From: Neocallimastix lanati (nom. inval.)
Taxonomy: Eukaryota; Neocallimastigomycota; Neocallimastigomycetes; Neocallimastigales; Neocallimastigaceae
NCBI GenBank assembly: GCA_016946835.1
Contig: JACVTC010000007.1
Span: forward strand, 1,903,501-1,967,500
Direction: 5' to 3'
Length of the DNA: 64,000 nucleotides
Under the pieces are notes generated by a model, which saw nothing but the letters and a program-made list of their open reading frames with translations, had not been told where the DNA came from and did no database searches. Shown here one piece after another: positions 36,601 to 47,035 of the stretch (position 1 is the stretch's first letter; each line of letters begins with the position of its first letter). The translations under genes and the position numbers were made by a program.

Positions 36601-37517
36601 ATAATGGTAGAGTTTCACCATCCGTTGTAAATCGTTCTAAATTTGAAGCTCTTGAAGAAGAAAGAAGAAAAATTCGTGAAGGAGGTGTTAATCAAGATAA
36701 TGGTTTCTTATTTAATAATGGTAGAGTTTCACCATCCGTTGTAAATCGTTCTAAATTTGAAGCTCTTGAAGAAGAAAGAAGAAAAATTCGTGAAGGAGGT
36801 GTTAATCAAGATAATGGTTTCTTATTTAATAATGGTAGAGTTTCACCATCCGTTGTAAACCGTTCTAAGTTTGAAGCTCTTGAAGAAGAAAGAAGAAGAA
36901 TTCGTGAAGGAGGTGTTAATCAAGATACTGGTTTCTTATTTAATAATGGAAGAGTTTCCCCATCCGTTGTAAATCGTTCTAAGTTTGAAGCTCTTGAAGA
37001 AGAAAGAAGAAGAATTCGTGAAGGAGGTGTTAATCAAGATACTGGTTTCTTATTTAATAATGGTAGAGCTTCACCATCTGTTTCAAGTCGTGTTAACTTC
37101 TTTAAACAGAAGGTTGATTCAGACGGTAGTTCTGAAAATGGTTCTTCACAAATTCGTTCTCAATCTCCACAATTCTATCGTCCATCCTCTCCATCTTTTA
37201 GAGCTGCTTCACCTACTCCCTCTAATTCTTCAGTAACTTCGTCATCTTCTACTATAACTTATAAACTTCGTTCTACTAATTTAAAGGATTTTGAAAAGCG
37301 TAAATTAGAAAAACAACGTGAACAAGAACGTCAACGTCGTGAATTACAAAAACAACAAGAACAAGAAGCTTTCCAAAAACTTTTAAATGCTAAGAAGAAG
37401 ATTAGTGAAATAGAGGCAAGAAAGAAGCGTGAGCAAGAAGAAAATAAAAAATTTAATCAAAATGGTTTAACTGATTTCAGAAGTATAAATAATTCAGCTG
37501 ATAAAAGAGAAGAATAA
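33608..37517 (+). CDS. Protein-kinase-like protein with long charged coiled-coil tail, 4 exons, 1069 aa
   Basis: Exons: 33608-33922, 34241-34661, 34867-35515, 35693-37517; 3210 nt. Residues ~20-300 form a TKL/Tyr-like kinase fold: putative VAIK lysine in EVLIKYLL, alpha-C Glu in NEVEKLKEL, hinge VVDYFSDGNLQNYI, catalytic loop HNDLKISN (Asp, Lys and Asn kept, HRD Arg replaced by Asn), DYG in place of DFG, SPV near the APE position, and CWHKTPEKRPSIDEI near the C-lobe end. No Gly-rich loop is recognisable, so nucleotide binding is uncertain. Residues ~310-740 are Glu/Lys/Arg/Gln-rich coiled coil or single helix. Residues ~741-930 hold five 38-residue repeats, followed by a Ser/Pro-rich stretch and a final charged helix. 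Substrate and pathway unknown; it may be an active kinase or a scaffold pseudokinase. Confidence 0.85.
36528..37097 (+). repeat. Five tandem 114-bp coding repeats (38 aa each)
   Basis: Units begin at 36528, 36642, 36756, 36870 and 36984. Each encodes FEALEEERR(K/R)IREGGVN, then QD(T/N)GFLFNNGR(V/A)SPSV. Copies are nearly identical at the DNA level, including third positions. A diverged half-unit lies at 36411-36470 (FEALEEERRKIREGSVN). The length keeps frame. Confidence 0.95.
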
Positions 37518-38376
37518 ATAGTTTTTTGAAAATGATTTAAAATTTCTATATATATATAAATATAATAAAAAGGTGAAAGAAAATTAATATAATATTATAA
37601 TAGTAATAATACTTTTTTTTTTTTTTTTTTGATATTTTCAAATTTTTTAAATTTTTATTTAAAAAAAAAAAAAAAAAAAAAAAGATTATTTAAATATGTT
37701 TTTTCATATTATTTTTTTAATCTTAATTTATTTTATATTTTTTTATTTTTTAATTATAATTATTATAAAAATAAATAAACAAATAAATGATAAAATAATA
37801 TACTTTATTATAATAAATATATATTTGTTATTTTTCTTGTTTTTATTTTTATTATTTGTTTATTTTTAATATTTTATTTTATTTTATTTTATTTTATTTT
37901 ATTTATTATTATTTTTTTTTTTTATATTAGTTAGAATTAAAAAAAAAAAAAAAAAAAAAAAATAAAAATAAAAAAATAAATAAAAAAATAAATAAATAAA
38001 ATAACAAAAAAAGGAAAAGAAAAGAAGCAAAAACAAAAACAAAAACAAAACAAAACAAACAAACAAACAAAAAAAAAACATAAAAAATTATCATATATAT
38101 TATTTATTAATTTATATCTATTAAATATATAATCTAATAAATAAAATAATAATTAACATAAATTATTTTTGATATTACTTTTAAAGTTTCTTTTTTTTTT
38201 TTTTTTTTTTTTTTTTTTGTGTTTAAATTAATCGAATTGATGTAAAATCAGAAAAAAGGTAAAGTGAAATATATATATATTATTATTAATTAATTTCTTA
38301 ATGATATTATTCTATTTTGTATTGTGAAATAAAGTTTAAAAAGTATTATAGAATAAGAAATTTGATTTAAGAGATG

Positions 38377-38403
<27 letters not shown>
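37518..38403. other. Intergenic A+T-rich DNA
   Basis: Downstream of the kinase-like gene: poly-T/poly-A runs at 37613-37631, 37662-37683, 37911-37962 and 38190-38218, TTTTA units at 37866-37900 and an ATT run at 38379-38410 that carries the copy B insertion site. No gene seen. Confidence 0.5.
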
Positions 38404-38412
<9 letters not shown>

Positions 38413-38417
38413 TTTGT

Positions 38418-38870
38418 AACAAGTGCAATACCTATCATTAGTAGTTCGTTTGAGCTATTATTTGATAGGTATTGCAAAATATCAAACTTATCCAAGAGCG
38501 TCGACGTCGTACTGATAAGGCATAATGATAATACAGGATCGTCATCTATTGCTACGAAGGATGAATCTCTCCCTAGTAGTTCAATAAATGATGAGTCCGG
38601 GGAGAGTTTAGTGGACACCACACTATCTATTTTAAAGATGTTACTTCTAGGTTTTATTTCTTTTTTATTTGATAGGAAGGGAAAAATTCCCGCATAGTAC
38701 AACTTGCCGAAATACATAGTATTTTCGAGCTTTTTTATTTTTTTATTTTTTATTTTTTTATTTTTAATTTCAAATGTACTTTTCACCTACATGTGTTTTT
38801 TAAAATAAAATTTAATAAAGTTTTGGAAGTGTATTCTCTTCCCTGTCTAAAAAAAAAAAAAAAAAAAAAA
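38418..38870 (+). mobile_element. SINE-like retroposon, copy B
   Basis: Second copy of the unit at 18701-19156, in the opposite orientation. It starts aacaagtgcaatacctatc, ends ttccctgtcta plus ~22 A, and is flanked by the 14-bp direct repeat attattatttttgt at 38404-38417 and 38871-38884. The 5' hairpin is perfect here: TGCAATACCTATCA at about 38424-38437 pairs with TGATAGGTATTGCA at about 38462-38475. An open frame of about 90 codons is present in both copies, but most differences between copies within it change the amino acid, so coding is doubtful. Confidence 0.88.
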
Positions 38871-38960
38871 ATTATTATTTTTGTTTTTATATATATTAAT
38901 TATATTAATTATAATATATATATAATATTATTAACTTTAAAGATATTATATTCTTTTATT

Positions 38961-39045
38961 ACTTAAAAATAATGTTATTTTTATTATGTAATTTTTTTTT
39001 ATATTTCTTTTACATATATTTTGTTAGTTATTAAAACTGTTTAAT

Positions 39046-39097
<52 letters not shown>

Positions 39098-39189
39098 GAA
39101 AAATAGTTAAACAGTTTTAATAACTAGTATAATATATGTAAAAGAAATATAGAATAAAAATCATCATAATAAAATTATTTTTTTTAAGT
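38961..39189. repeat. ~90-bp inverted repeat enclosing a poly-A core
   Basis: The left arm (38961-39047) and right arm (39104-39189) are imperfect reverse complements. The inner parts match best: tagttattaaaactgttta on the left against taaacagttttaataacta on the right, and tttcttttacatatat against atatatgtaaaagaaa. Between them lies an A run of about 47 (39050-39096). It may be a MITE-like element or a fold-back; no target duplication was identified. Confidence 0.8.
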
Positions 39190-39656
39190 TCTGTGTTATA
39201 TAAAATATTTAAATTAAATAAATTATAATTAATAGATGAAATGAATAATAATATATTTTATAAATAGAAGAGTATCATGATATTTAATTAATAAAATAAA
39301 ATAAAAAAAAAAAAAATTAAATAAATTGAGATTAATTCCATTAATATATTAATTATATATTTATATATTAAAAATATTCTCTCAATGTTTACATGGTCTA
39401 TTAACAGGAATAGAAAAAGGAAATTTAAACAATAAATTAATTAATTAATAAATAAATAATTCGTAAATAAAAAATAATAATATTATATTATTTTAATGAT
39501 TCTTATTAAATAAATATAAAATTATTATTATAAAATATATATATATGTATATATATATTTTTTTATAATAATTTTAACAGTTTTATTATATTAATTGTTA
39601 TAAAAAGTATTTCCTAACATTTTGTACTATTAATATATTATATTACTTTTAAAGTT

Positions 39657-39703
<47 letters not shown>

Positions 39704-39852
39704 TTTTAAAAGTAATTATTTACATATTTTTTTTTTTTATATTTCGTACGAAAAAATGAATTTTGTATTTTGATGAAAGGAATTGAAGTTTGAAAATCTA
39801 ACACTCCCCCCTCAAAGTAAATTTTCTTTAAGCAAAATATAAAATAAAATAA

Positions 39853-42800
39853 TTAATAATAAAAGGTATTGTCAATAAAATAATTAAAAGAGTCTTTTGT
39901 AATTTTTTTAGTAAGAATATCAGCAAGCATATTATTAGAGTTAATATAGGAAATATTAATAAAGTCCTCTTTTATATAATACATGACAAACGAATAATCA
40001 ATATCAAAATGTCTAGAGGAATTTGTTCTTTTTTCATTAGTAAGTATTTTTATGTTACTAATGTTATCAGAATAGATGTGAAATAATAGAACTCTACCTT
40101 CTATTTCTTTATTTAAATTATTTAACCAAATGACCTTTTCGATAAGATCCGCTGTTGCATTAAATTCAGCTTCGGTTGTACTCCTAGCAGTAAACTTTTG
40201 CTTCTTTGATTTCCAACAGATTGGTGCACTTCCAAAATATATAATGTATCCAGTAGTTGATTTAGCGTCATCATTTTCATCCTTTGGTCCAAAGCTTGCA
40301 TCAGAATATCCAAGAATATCTCCTTTACTGTTGAATTTTAAATAATAGTTTTTAGTTTTCTTTAAGTATTTTAAAACGTTTAGAAGCATTTTCCAATCTT
40401 TCATAGTCGGATTGTTCCTTTTAGTTGATAATTTACTGATAGTTTCACTAATATCTGGCCTTGTGCATCTTGCTAAATGTATTAGAGAACCTATGGCTGA
40501 TCTATTCTTAGTTGGATTTATATCAATTTTATTCCTTTCGCTATCTGATATCTCCGAATAGGGATTATCCTTCTCATCCGTAATATCGTATTCGTTTAAT
40601 TTATTTTGTATATATTTGGATTGGTCCATAATATATTCGTCTTCACTTGTTCTTGTAATCTTTATTCCCAATATGCTATTAATTTCTTCAACTTTGGAGA
40701 TAGTGTATAATTCCTTAATTTTACTGATTATGTTTTGTATACTTTCGTCTGTGCCTATGATAACCATGTCATCAATGTATAATCCTATGATTAACATATC
40801 GTTGTTGCCAATGGTTTTATAGTATATATTAGTATCGGCATATGTTCTTGTAAATCCTAATTTATTGATTAAGGAATCATTGATTTCTTCATATCATAGT
40901 TTTCCGGCTTGTTTAAGTCCGTATAAAGCTTTGTTTAATTTCCAGCAATAGCCATCTTCATAATCCGGATGCAACATAGGAATTTCTGTATATAGATTTA
41001 TATCAATTTTTGAATTGAGGTAAGCTCCTTTAATATCTAATTGATAGCAATTGTAGCTATGTCTTGCTGCATAAGCTATTAAATATCTCAAAGATTCATA
41101 GGCAAGTGTAGGAGAGTATGTTGTAAAGTAATCAACGTTTTTCTTTTGTGTGTAACCTTTTGCTACTAACCTGGCTTTGAATTTTTTTACTTTATTATCT
41201 TCATTTGTTTTTACGGAAAATATCCATTTTAATTTTATTAATTTTCTGTTTTTGTCTACTTGATTTAAACTGATCTTGGTTGCGTTTTATGAATGTCATA
41301 ATTTTCTAATTCTTCATTGATTGCAAGTGTCCAATAATTTTTATGTTTGCTATTTAATGCTTCGTGAATAGTCTTAGGAATATATAAAACATCAGCATCG
41401 ATAATAGGTAAATTATCCCATATTTCAGTAAAATGTATTTCTCCATTTTCGTTATTTTCATTATTTTCAAATCTCTTCTTTTTATGGTCATATTCATTAT
41501 TTGAAGAAGAATCAGTACTATTTAATTTTCTTTTGATATTTATTTTTCTTACAGTAAGTGGTACAATTTCACTTGATGAATCATAACTACTTTCAATATC
41601 ACTTTCCGATCCACTTATGTAATTATAATTAGCGTTGTTTACATTATCTATTGCGCCACTTAATGAGTCACTTTCTTCTATATTATCAACTTCATTATTA
41701 TTTTCTTCAACATTGTTCTTCCTTATATTTTGTTTTTCAACCTCATTATTCGATGAAATGTTAGATTCCGTTTTTTCTTGGTTACCTTCCGTAACTTCGT
41801 TATTTGACTTTTCATTATTTATGCTAGTATTTTTGTTTATTTGTGTATTAGATTGAATATTGTCGTTGGTATTATTATTTACGTTCAAATTTATTGATTT
41901 ATTTTCATGGTCGTCAATTATATCTTCAAGAATTAATTCTTGATAAAATTCAATATTGTTTAAGTCTTATTTATTGATTTATTTTCATGGTCGTCAATTA
42001 TATCTTCAAGAATTAATTCTTGATAAAATTCAATATTGTTTAAGTCTTCAATATTTTCACTAATAATTTCTTTATTTATATGGAATATATAGATATCTTT
42101 TGACTTTATAAATTTGGTCTCATAGAATTCTACTTTTCTACGCAAGTATATTGCGCCACTTTATATATCTAAAATTTTGTAGGCATTTGCATTTTCTGCT
42201 CTGCCTAAGTTTATACCGAATTTTTTAAACATATGTAACTTATTTAAATCTTCTTGTCTATCATATGTTACAAAACAGCCGAAAGCTCTTAATTTGTCAT
42301 ACCTAATGGTATGTTCTGGACCATACCATTCAAGATCAGGGATGTTATTATTTATACCCTTATGAGGTATGATGTTTTTGACATCAATAGCTGACTTTAT
42401 GGCATACGGCCAATATTTTAGATTTAAATTTGAATATTTAAGAATAGTTTTAACACAATTTTCCAAAGATCTGTTATTTCGTTCAGATCTTCCGATTTCT
42501 ACAGGATTTCTAGGAGCGGAGGTTAGATGAATTGTTCCATAATTATCATATAATTCATTTAATAACGGTGTACTATATTCTGCAGCACAATCTGTTTTAA
42601 AATACTTAATATTAATATCGAAGTGTGTTTTCAAGTAGTTAAAAAATTTTATAACTGCATTCCTCACTTCTCTTTTACTTGTAATATTATGGATCCATAA
42701 TTTTCTTGAGAAATCATCCACAAAAATTACCGAATAATTTTCACCATTTACCCCTTCAATACCTTTTTTCCCTTTGTTAAATTCTAGTACATCACTATAT

Positions 42801-43415
42801 ATTAAGTCTCCTTTAGAATTAGCCTTGAGATTACTGGCTTTATTTGGTAATTTAGCGATTTTAGATATGTTACAATCCTTGCATGTTTTAAGTGATAATT
42901 TAATATTTTTTAATTTATTAATTAATTGATTAGCATCATAGTGTAGGAATCTATTATGCCAAATAATTTTATTTACTTTTTCATTTGTTGATTCTACTAA
43001 GTAGTTCTCAATTAGATTATTATTTTTAGCATTTGGTTCATTTTTCGTTACTATTTTAAATAATCCTTTGTTTATTTCTATAGTATCTATAGAATTTTTT
43101 ATGTTTAATTGTTTAATATTATCTTTAAACAATTTTAAGTATTTTTTATTATTTTGGTTATAAAATATACAATTGATATTATTATCTAATAGATCTATTA
43201 TTGATAATAAGTTTCTTCTACCATTTTAAAAGAGAATAGCATTATCAATGTTTAATATTTCTGATCCTATTTTTATTTTTAATTTTCCAGAAATATTTGA
43301 TTCATTGATTTTGTTATTGAGGAAATTAATAAGAGTATATTTTATTTTTTTAGATTTCAATAATTCAGGATTGTTGATTATAGTCTGAGTGGCACCTGAA
43401 TCAACCACCCATTCA
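39853..43415 (-). pseudogene. copia 1 pol (protease-integrase-RT-RNase H)
   Basis: Protease: VVDSGATQTI (about 43412-43383). Pre-integrase zinc motif: WHNRFLH..CKDC. Integrase core acidic residues in LIYSDVLEF, FKTDCAAEY and NPVEIGRSERNN. RT: LKWIFSVKTNEDNKVKKFKA, QLDIKGAYLN, GLYIDDMVIIGTD (catalytic IDD). RNase H: GYSDASFGP, STTEAEFNA, HIYSDN, ADILTKK. Breaks: TAA at about 43227, between protease and integrase; TAA at about 42162, after YKILDI; the 80-bp duplication at 41889-42048; a ~1-nt frameshift near 41280; and TGA at about 40893, where Trp is expected in QAGKLWYEE. The element would need all of these repaired to function, so it is dead. Confidence 0.9.
41889..42048 (-). repeat. 80-bp perfect tandem duplication inside copia 1 pol
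   Basis: Bases 41889-41968 are repeated exactly at 41969-42048, both copies containing catggtcgtcaattatatc. The length is not a multiple of three, so it shifts the pol frame in the integrase-RT linker. The absence of any mismatch indicates a recent event. Confidence 0.97.
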
Positions 43416-43416
43416 A

Positions 43417-44085
43417 TTAAAAATCATTATTGTTATTGATAGAGCTTTCTTCCTGGGTTTCAATGTTGAAATTTTCTTCATGGTTTTCTCTTTTTAATCG
43501 TTTTTCTTTTTCAATCTTTTTCCAGTTATAGAATGAGTCTTTCATATCACATTGGTATAGCATATGTTCTGTGGATCCACATAAAACACATTTCCTTTTA
43601 AAGACTGGTTGATTATTATACTTCTTTTCTTCTGAATTTCTTTTAGCAAATGGAACTACTGTTTCCTTTTCATTTAAGGATAATTGAATTATTTGTTTAA
43701 TGACTGACATACTTTCTTCTTTCACAACTGCATAAGTTAGTCTTTCGTAGATATTGGGGTAGTACCGTCTAAAACTATTACGTAGGTAACCTAATTTAAT
43801 CGAATTTTCATCCTTGCAAAAAAAAGGGTCCAGACTTACCATAATTTTATAATAGCTTTTCCATAAGTTTTCGAAGCTAACAATATAAGTCCTAACATTT
43901 TCTCCTTTATATGTAAGTTCTTCAAGCCTTTTCTTATATTTTCTCGCCTTTTCATCATCAGATTCTTCATAGTAGGCTTTTAAATAATTCCAAATTTCAA
44001 AAGCTGTATCAATGTCTTCTATTTCGGTCCAAGTCTCTTCACTTAGGTGTTTGTAGATGATTCGAAATGACAAAAAATTTTCTCC
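43417..44085 (-). pseudogene. copia 1 gag (nucleocapsid end), N-terminally truncated
   Basis: The frame is open from the junction at 44085 to TAA at 43417. It has the helical gag region (WTEIEDIDTAFEIWNYLKAY, KKRLEELTYKGENVRTYI) and a CCHC zinc knuckle CVLCGSTEHMLYQC at about 43594-43553. No ATG is seen at the start; the frame begins with TTG codons at the junction, so the true N-terminus is lost. The protease frame is -1 relative to gag, and the switch point lies at the gag stop (GATTTTTAA). Confidence 0.85.
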
Positions 44086-46065
44086 AATTTCTAAAAAGGG
44101 TATTTTTCTTGGTTTCAGTGAAGGACATAACAGCTATATTGTTATGGATTTTAAAGACTATAAAATTCATTATGAAAAAGATTTATTGTAAAGAAGATAT
44201 TCCATCAGAAATAAGATTTCCTAAAATATTCAAGAATGAAATTCAATGATCCTGATTTTTTTTTATTTTTTAATACTAATGTTATAAATAATAATTTAGT
44301 ACAAGAAGGCTACAAATGAAAATTCTGATAATGAAAATGAAAATCAAATATTAATTATTAATAACAATAATGAATATAAAATAATAAAAATAATGAAAAT
44401 TTAATTGTAATTTCAAAGGATTTTGGTAATGATTTTAAATCCAATTCTCAAGAAAATAAAAATAGTGTAATATTAAAAGAAATACAGATTAAGAAACTAC
44501 ACATCAAGTAAATAATTAAAATAATATAAATATTAAAGAATAATGAAAGTATTAACGTTGCAAAAACCACCACTTAAAAATAATTTAGATAATGAAAATA
44601 AAATTTCAGATTCTAAGGATAATTATTTTATTAATAAAAATTCTTCAAATTTTGAATCAAAAATTGAACAATAATTATGATAAATTATTTAATAAAAATC
44701 TTTCGATTAATGAAAATGAATTAAATAATGAAAATAAGAATTTTTCATTTAATAATAAATTAAATAATAATTTTTTAGATTTTGAACTTATCTTCTTCTC
44801 CACTTTAGATACCGATTGTTTAAAATTATTTTTTCTTTGTCTGCTAAATTTCATTGGCCCATTTTCCAGTTGGATATTAAGGTTGCTTACCTCAAAGACA
44901 AATTAGATAAAGAAATATACACAATCATTCCTCCTGGAGATACTAACTTTGAGAAGGGATATTGGAAATTAAACAAGTTTTATATGGCCTTAAACAATTT
45001 GGTAGACAATGGTGTATTACCATCTCAATTTTTCTAATCGAACAAGGTTTTTATTAACTAAGTTCTGAAAAATACTTAACTTAAAAGAACAATAAATGGA
45101 AAATTAAAATATTTAATCGGACTCTCTGTAGATGATATGGTAATTACAGGTTACAATAACAAAATGAATAATATTATCAATAAAATTAAGGGTAAATATA
45201 ATATTTCAAAAGCTGAACCAATTGATTTTATTTTAGGAATAAAAGTAGAAAATTATGAATTTACTTATAAAATATCTCAAGTACATTTCTATAAACAAGA
45301 TTTTACATAAATTCAATATAAGTAATATGAAGAAAGTTAGCACTCCATGTGTAAGGGATAATAAAATTTCTGAAAAAAAAAAAAAAAACAAACCTGATAA
45401 AACCACTTACAAAAGCGCAATAAAAATACTAATCTAATTATTAAAATGTACCAAACCAGATATAGCATTTGCTGTTAATAAAACAGCCAGAAATTCTGAA
45501 TACACTATTGTATCTGACTAGGTAAAAATTAAAAATATTTTAAAATATTTAATTAATACTAAAAATTATAAATTATATTATGATGGTAAAGGGTGAAATA
45601 TTAGATTATACAGATTCTGAATTTGCTGATAACTTGAATGATAGAAAATCTATTTCAAGGAATTCTTATGGGAGAAAATTTTATATGTTGGAACTCAAAG
45701 AAATAATCAGTCGTAGCAACTTCAACAGCTGAAGCTGAATACATTAGTACATCTTTATGTATTAAAAAGATATTATGAATAAGAAACATTTTATATGAAT
45801 TATTTAAATTTAATAAACTAATTATAATTTATTCAGATAATATTGCAAGTATAAAATCCAAGGAAAATGGGGATTTAAATCCAAAATTGAAGCACATTTC
45901 AATTAAATATATTTCATTTCAATTACGATTAGATTAAAAAAAATATATTTTTAAATTAAAATAGATTTAAATTTCAAAAACGTAGTCCGATATTTTAACT
46001 AAATGTGTTAATGGAAATAAAATTCTTAACTTCGCAAATCGAGTTTTTCATTTTAAGAAAAACTG
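44086..46065 (+). mobile_element. Ty1/copia retrotransposon 2, heavily decayed
   Basis: Pol fragments in order on the plus strand: the integrase C-terminal strand KKGIFLGFSEGHNSYIVMDF (44090-44150); RT QLDIKVAYLKDKLDKEIY and GYWKLNKFYMAL (about 44865-44990); SVDDMVITG (about 45127); RNase H TKPDIAFAVNKTARNS (about 45452), CWNSKK with stop then SVVATSTAEAEY (about 45691-45740), IYSDN (about 45830), and ILTKCVNGNKILNF at about 45993. Many stops and frameshifts separate them, and the linker 44270-44770 is Asn-rich. The 5' half (gag, protease, most of integrase) is missing at the junction with copia 1. No LTR was identified after 46065. Confidence 0.85.
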
Positions 46066-46801
46066 ATTTGATAGGGTTAACATATAAATAAACTTATATA
46101 AACGTAAATATTTTATATGACTATTTAGTATTTAATGTATAAACATAAATATATGTAATACATATACTTAAAAATATGTAAATAATTAAATTCATATGAA
46201 GTTAATTACTTCATATGTAATACTTAAATATATAAATGTGGTCTTAATAAATAAATTAATATATTTTAATAAACGTGTAAATAATAATAATAGTAATAGT
46301 AATAATCATCATGGTCATCATCATCAAACTTTAATTTATTTTAATATGAACCAAAAAAAAAAAAAATTTAATTACTATTTAAAATTAATTTATGAATTTT
46401 AATCTAATCTATTTGATATATATATATATATATTTAGTTATAATTTTATATTTAATATTTTATTTTTATATAAAAAAAAATAATATTTTTTTTTTTTTTT
46501 TTTTAATAAATCAAATTTACTTAAATTTGAAAATTAAGGATAATTTTCTAAATAATTATAAATATTTTTATTATCTATCATATATAAATTAATGAATGGG
46601 TAAATAAATAAATTAATTTTATTTATTAAAATATTTGTATTCTATTTTTCTGTAATTTCTAAAATATAAATTATTTAAATGAGAATAAATAAATAAATAA
46701 ATAAATGCAAAACAATAAATAATTAATAAATGTTGGTCAATATATATATAAATATATATATATATATATGATAAGAACTAAATAAATTATAAAAATTTTT
46801 G

Positions 46802-46846
<45 letters not shown>

Positions 46847-46874
46847 AAATACTTTAAAAACAAATATATATAAT

Positions 46875-46935
<61 letters not shown>

Positions 46936-47035
46936 AAATATCTTGGATTTTAATAAAATATATGTAAGAAAAAATCAAGTAATTTAAGTAATTTTTTTCC
47001 TATTTAATTTTTATTGATTACTATATATATATTTT
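46066..47035. other. Intergenic A+T-rich DNA with two long poly-T runs
   Basis: Contains a perfect short palindrome catatgaagt-taatt-acttcatatg at 46194-46218 and two T runs, 46804-46845 and about 46879-46934, each followed by tttgaaata, suggesting duplication of the run with its flank. Open frames here are composition artefacts. Confidence 0.5.

Larger units (their letters stand above)
39700..44085 (-). mobile_element. Ty1/copia retrotransposon 1, decayed, 5' truncated
   Basis: Domain order on the minus strand is gag, protease, integrase, reverse transcriptase, RNase H: the Ty1/copia order. Downstream of pol there is a polypurine tract gaggggggag (39813-39804) immediately followed by tgttag, a typical start of the 3' LTR; the LTR's far end is not resolved within the poly-T-rich DNA below 39740. 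The 5' LTR and start of gag are missing: the gag frame runs up to a junction at about 44085, where a second copia element begins on the opposite strand. Lesions are few: two in-frame TAA, one TGA, one ~1-nt frameshift and an 80-bp tandem duplication. Confidence 0.9.

Noticed and set aside
38590-38630. Hammerhead-ribozyme-like GATGAGTCC...GGAC in retroposon copy B
   Set aside because: The leading C of CUGAUGA is replaced and GGAC is not followed by GAAAC; copy A has gatgaatcc, breaking the match.
38374-38697. ~90-codon conserved ORF in retroposon copies A and B
   Set aside because: About eight of roughly a dozen differences between the copies in this frame change the amino acid, giving no sign of purifying selection; open frames on the opposite strand are equally long.
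46196-46402. 68-codon frame with HHGHHH
   Set aside because: Short and low-complexity; the His codons come from a (cat)n-like stretch; nothing upstream or downstream supports a gene.
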